This document shows, piece by piece, positions 60,063 through 64,000 of a stretch of 64,000 nt of DNA. Source of the DNA: Paragonimus westermani (Eukaryota > Platyhelminthes > Trematoda > Plagiorchiida > Troglotrematidae); assembly GCA_008508345.1 (NCBI GenBank), contig QNGE01003722.1, forward strand, positions 1 to 64,000, read 5' to 3'. Both the position numbers and the translations under genes were made by a program. The notes below the pieces were generated by a model that was given only the letters and a program-made list of their open reading frames with translations, had not been told where the DNA came from and searched no databases. How positions within the stretch are numbered: the first letter of the stretch is position 1; each line of letters opens with the position of its first letter.

Positions 60063-61168
60063 GTGAGTAACTGCATCAAAACAGCGATGTGTCCATACTA
60101 TTGGTAACTATCTCGGAAGTTCTGCCAAACTTGAAAAATTCAGTTAGGATGTCTTTTCGGACACTGAATCCAACCCAATTTTTAGACGTTAACGCTTACT
60201 GTGCCTTACTATTGATGGAACAATCCTTCTCTTGACGTTTTAGAGGTTCGCCCTCTACTTGACATCAACTGGGCTGGTGCATGTACGTACGTCAGTGCAT
60301 TCTTTTGCATGGAATTTGAGATTCACCCAAACACACTGGTTGTCTACGAACTTGAGTTAACTGTTGAGATGCAAACGACACATTTATAGGCTAGTTCATG
60401 GTACAAGCAACAGTCACAACTTGTTTCACTCAAAATCAACTGACTTTTCTTATGAGCCTGTTTTCTCCCAGTCAGTCCACAAATTTTCACTGATGGTCAG
60501 AAATTATGGTGCTAACGTACAGCACTGCAAGAGGAGTGGCGCCATTAAAAACAAAATAATAATCAGGGAATTAGGATTATGAGAAAGACATGGCAGTCAT
60601 TCAAAGTGAGGTTTAAATTAGCGGAGAAAAGATACTGAACGTTATATCTATCAAGAAAAAGCAGATTTCAAGGATTCCTCTGACTATTCTCTCGAACAGT
60701 TACATCAAGGAACTTCAGAGTACCTAGCTAAAATCAAGTGCTAATTACGCATAAATAGGTGAAAAATAAATATACGCAACCTTTCTATCATTATCGCTTT
60801 TGCAACCAGATTGACATTCCGCTCTTTTTGTTTTGGGAAGACTCACTAGACTCCACAATTCAACTTTGTCATGGTCAGGATCAGAACTACGGTATACAAG
60901 TTGACCATGGCGTTACTTATTCAATATTGTGTGTGAAGGAAACATCACATCTAAACAGAGTCTAATCGCATGTGAATCATGTTCAGGTTGCCAGAAAATA
61001 CATCTAGAAGAGTAATATTTACTGCCTGTCAAAGGCAACTATTAGTTCTGCAAAAATGACTACTCTGTCAAATTCTGCCAATAAGCTCAAACATGAAGTA
61101 CTTTTCCTAGCAGTTACACTTCATTTCGCATGTAGCCACTTGGGTCAATTGTTTGCAAAATCCAACAT
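60063..61168. other. no recognised gene
   Basis: CAAGTTGACCA at 60,899 matches the element tail over 11 bases only and may be chance. Nothing else seen. Confidence 0.35.
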
Positions 61169-61260
61169 GCGAAAACTTGAGTTTAGTGTGTTTCTGAAGG
61201 GAGCTGACTGAAGAAATTATCTGAACATCAGAACTGCGACTAAGTATGGGTAGCTATGTC
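61169..61260 (+). mobile_element. old degenerate 3' half of the hammerhead/tRNA element
   Basis: GCGAAAACTTGAGTTTAGTG aligns with the GAAAC / ACTCGAGT / TAGTGC part of the hammerhead. GGGAGCTGACTG, ATTATCTGAACATCAGAACT and GTATGGGTAGCT then follow the middle and tail in order. Upstream parts are unrecognisable. Confidence 0.5.
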
Positions 61261-63893
61261 ACCCTTTAGTAATTCTTCATTCAGTGATTCAGTTCACTAT
61301 GGGCACACCCAAAACCAAACTAACCTCCCCAACCTAATTTTTGACGCCATTAGCGGCTAACACATTCTCAGTGGCAGGACGTCTGAAAGACATGTTGGTG
61401 ACCAGTGAAAATGTAATCTTGACAATGGAGTTACTAGTGTAAAAGTGGATTGTCCGCCTACCCACATGTGGAACCAAACAACAATCGAGAACATTTTGTG
61501 TCTTACTTTGGGGTAGGTTTTGTGGGAATGCTGGAATGTCCTGCGTTATTATTTACACGGCTGATCTCTAAAGAAGTCCAAATGTTTTCTTTCTCTCACT
61601 AATGTTGTTTACTTTGCTGTATTCTATGTCTGCAATCCACTCACCACCTATTTAACTCCGCGAGGGATATGAAACATGTTTGCGGTTGATCCGCAAAATC
61701 AAGTGATTGCGCTGTTCAAAGGTTTTTTGGTTTTAATTATTGCTAATAACTAATGGTTTGTTTTGTTTTCACCAGCCTGTGATTTGATGTTTCTATTTGC
61801 TTTCCAAGGATGAAAACAAGATACGTCCCACACAAAACAGATAAGAGTTAGATCGAATGATTGTGAATTTTCAAGTTCAACAAATTATTCTTATAAAACC
61901 GAAATGAAGAATTCAAACCATTGCGGGAACGAGTATTTTTAAGATGAAAATCAACTTTTACTTGGATTATATGCATTTACGTTTTGTGTGTTGCGTCTTA
62001 GTTGACTTACTATGAACCGTTTTTTGGATAGACTTTGTTGCCTATCCACTTCACTCGATGTCAGCGTGAGGAATATTAAGCTGTGGATGCAATATATTTG
62101 ATTTTCTCATCAAATTCAAACCCTTTTTAAACCTTTATGTAGGCTGTTTGCAACGGCTGAAAACCAGCATCGTTTGTTTGTATGTTAATGTAGCCTGCTT
62201 TTGACCAGTATAGGATCTTATGATGTCACCCATACGGTTCCGTTTTTTTGTTCAACATATTCAGATAGGACCACCGTAACCAATATTCACAGGGCGGTAT
62301 ATCCCGTTTCTTGGGGAATCCAAGCAAATGCCAGATCGCCACTGTAAGTCGTTACGAACTTATCATAGCAAAAGATTATTTAATACCCTTTTAAATTAAT
62401 TTAGCATTCACAAAAGGAGGTTGGTTGCAAACAGCGTTCACTAACATCAGCCAGCAAATAGCCTCATCGTGGGTGGTGTGTACTTCAGAAATGATGTAAC
62501 AACAACGTTTCAAAAACAACTTAGACGATTACTTCGCTGTTCTGGATTTGTAAACAAGTTGTCCACTGAACCAATTGATGTATAGATATTGCCAACAGAA
62601 CGGTTTCATTTTGCGAGCATATACTTTACCATAAATGTGAACTGCTCGGCTTAGTGAGAAAAGTTTGTACTTCTAGTCTCCTACAATTATTTGGCTTTGA
62701 AGGCTGGGTAAGTTTTTCGTATAAAAATGCTCATGGATGAACAACAGCGGTCATTTGGCTGAAACAACCGTTGTCACAATTCCACGAACTAATTTTTTAT
62801 CACTGGGTGTTTCGATGTTAGGGCAATCAACCTTAACTTACAGCCTGGAATAACAACAGTGGCATAAAGCGGACAGATTGCCAGTAGCGAGGTTATCCTT
62901 GGTTGTCACTTAGCAGAACATGACAATTACTAACACGTAGACTGAAGGCTAACACCAAATTACAAGCGGCTTTACACTAGTGCCGATAAACAGCCTAGCA
63001 AAAAGCTACATCATAAGCAGATTGGTCTCGATCTAACGTTCAAAATGCCGAGGGAGAGCCAGAAAATAGTTGTGAAATCCCGTAACTGACTGAGATAACT
63101 TGGGCCGCCTGTCTCAATTCGAACTCAGTCACGACTTATGGTTTAGAGGAGAAATATGTTAGATTTCAGTTCGTCAGATTCGCATATGCATATTGTCTAC
63201 TGAATTTTCTGAGTTAGCGGGTTGTGCACAAAATTGGGTCCACGGGGTTCATAATTTATTCGCGAGATTGGCACTGGTGAGTATAATGTTGGCTGTAGGT
63301 GGACTTTGACGCGTCATTCATTGTCTCGGAAAAACTCATAGTATCCACTAGATGAATTAATGTGTCGAATTAAAGTTTCCAGCTTGAACGCGATGTCGGG
63401 GAACCAAATTTTTCATCTAATGTATGAGATTTGCCCGCATTTTCGAAACATCCAGCGAAATTAATCTGATTGCATTCATTTGACTGTGTTTTGTCAAGTG
63501 GGTTCTCCAAAATTACAATAAATGTGTCCTTCTACTGGATGACAGTCAAGTGCAGTTCAACCAGAAAAACAGAAGCAAACTGGATAGTTCTCAATTACTC
63601 AGTCTTCTTACAATCCGTTCGATGGCCATTTCAGTAGGTTCCATAAAACTGTACAAACAGTCGCTGGAGTGTGGATGATAGCTGGATGGTAGTAACGTGA
63701 TGAATACTGCCATTCATATTTGGAAATCCATTAAACTGAGTACTAGCCAAATGAAATCCCTGAAATCTCTTGGACACCGAATTCAATGAACGTAGTTTGC
63801 TGGTAAAAACTAATTGTTATATACAGAAAACGTTTATTTGCCTTGATTATTTATCTACCGACAGCGAATATAATGAACAATTTTGCGGGCAAC
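61261..63893. other. no recognised gene
   Basis: A plus segment at about 62,294-62,344 lies between a CAG acceptor and a GTAAGT donor with all three frames open. It is too short to call. No repeats recognised. Confidence 0.35.
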
Positions 63894-63894
63894 N

Positions 63895-63972
63895 TTTTCG
63901 AAAGAGGCTGGCTGCAAAGTCTATCTGAATGCGAACGCTGCGATCAAATGTGAGTGATGGTCGACTTGAAAA
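63895..63972 (+). mobile_element. tail arm of a hammerhead/tRNA element next to an assembly N
   Basis: Matches the young copies from TTTTCGAAAGAGGCTGGCTG to GGTCGACTTGAAAAT. It then leaves the family exactly at the inverted-arm limit, without the last 30 bases. It is therefore probably the inverted end of a copy whose body lies to the left and was lost at N 63894. Confidence 0.7.
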
Positions 63973-64000
63973 TTTTGCGTAACTTCGGGACCGAAGGGGA

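Noticed and set aside
60896..60925. Inverted element tail
   Set aside because: Only CAAGTTGACCA matches; the following bases diverge.

Overview
The window is about 42% GC and looks like nuclear DNA of a metazoan with large, intron-rich genes. The best guess is a parasitic flatworm, probably a trematode. Short tRNA-derived elements here carry type I hammerhead ribozymes, as the schistosome Sm-alpha SINEs do. They sit with decayed Penelope-like (PLE), RTE-like and Jockey/CR1-like elements and a Ty3/gypsy gag, a mix known from trematode genomes. No species can be named from the sequence, and there are no bacterial-style operons, rRNAs, canonical tRNAs or CRISPR arrays.

Layout. 1-906 (minus): gag relic and probable LTR of a gypsy-type element. 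1130-1476: short palindromic repeat tails around a piece of PLE endonuclease, with a single N inside. 2145-5162 (minus), possibly reaching 7490: a chain of small candidate exons; several neighbouring pairs agree in splice phase and part of the chain has a Tudor-like motif. 10475-10708 (minus): candidate first exon of a secreted protein. 11247-12377 (minus): the one gene called with high confidence, an intact intronless divergent actin with a polyadenylation signal. 13188-13440: an old copy of the hammerhead element. 16738-23243 (plus): several candidate exons. 19077-19308 (minus) and 24600-25690 (plus): PLE relics. 29805-29840: a second kind of hammerhead-like motif. 38841-39267 and 44035-44237: LINE reverse transcriptase relics. 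40391-40737 and 48840-49302: young palindromic hammerhead elements. 45239-45381 and 61169-61260: old copies of the same family. 47154-47531 (minus): an ORF with signal peptide and EGF-like domain. 63895-63972: a further copy next to an N.

The most unusual system is the palindromic element family. In each young copy two nearly identical units, each with a complete hammerhead, lie head to head. At 40.4 kb the whole palindrome is bounded by a perfect 12-bp target-site duplication, so it appears to have inserted as one unit. At 1.1-1.5 kb the same tail sequence flanks PLE endonuclease coding sequence, which suggests that the tail, and perhaps mobility, is shared with a Penelope-like element.

Most of the window (over 80%) is intronic or intergenic DNA in which nothing definite could be recognised. 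Exon calls other than the actin rest on splice-site patterns and open frames read by eye and need transcript evidence.
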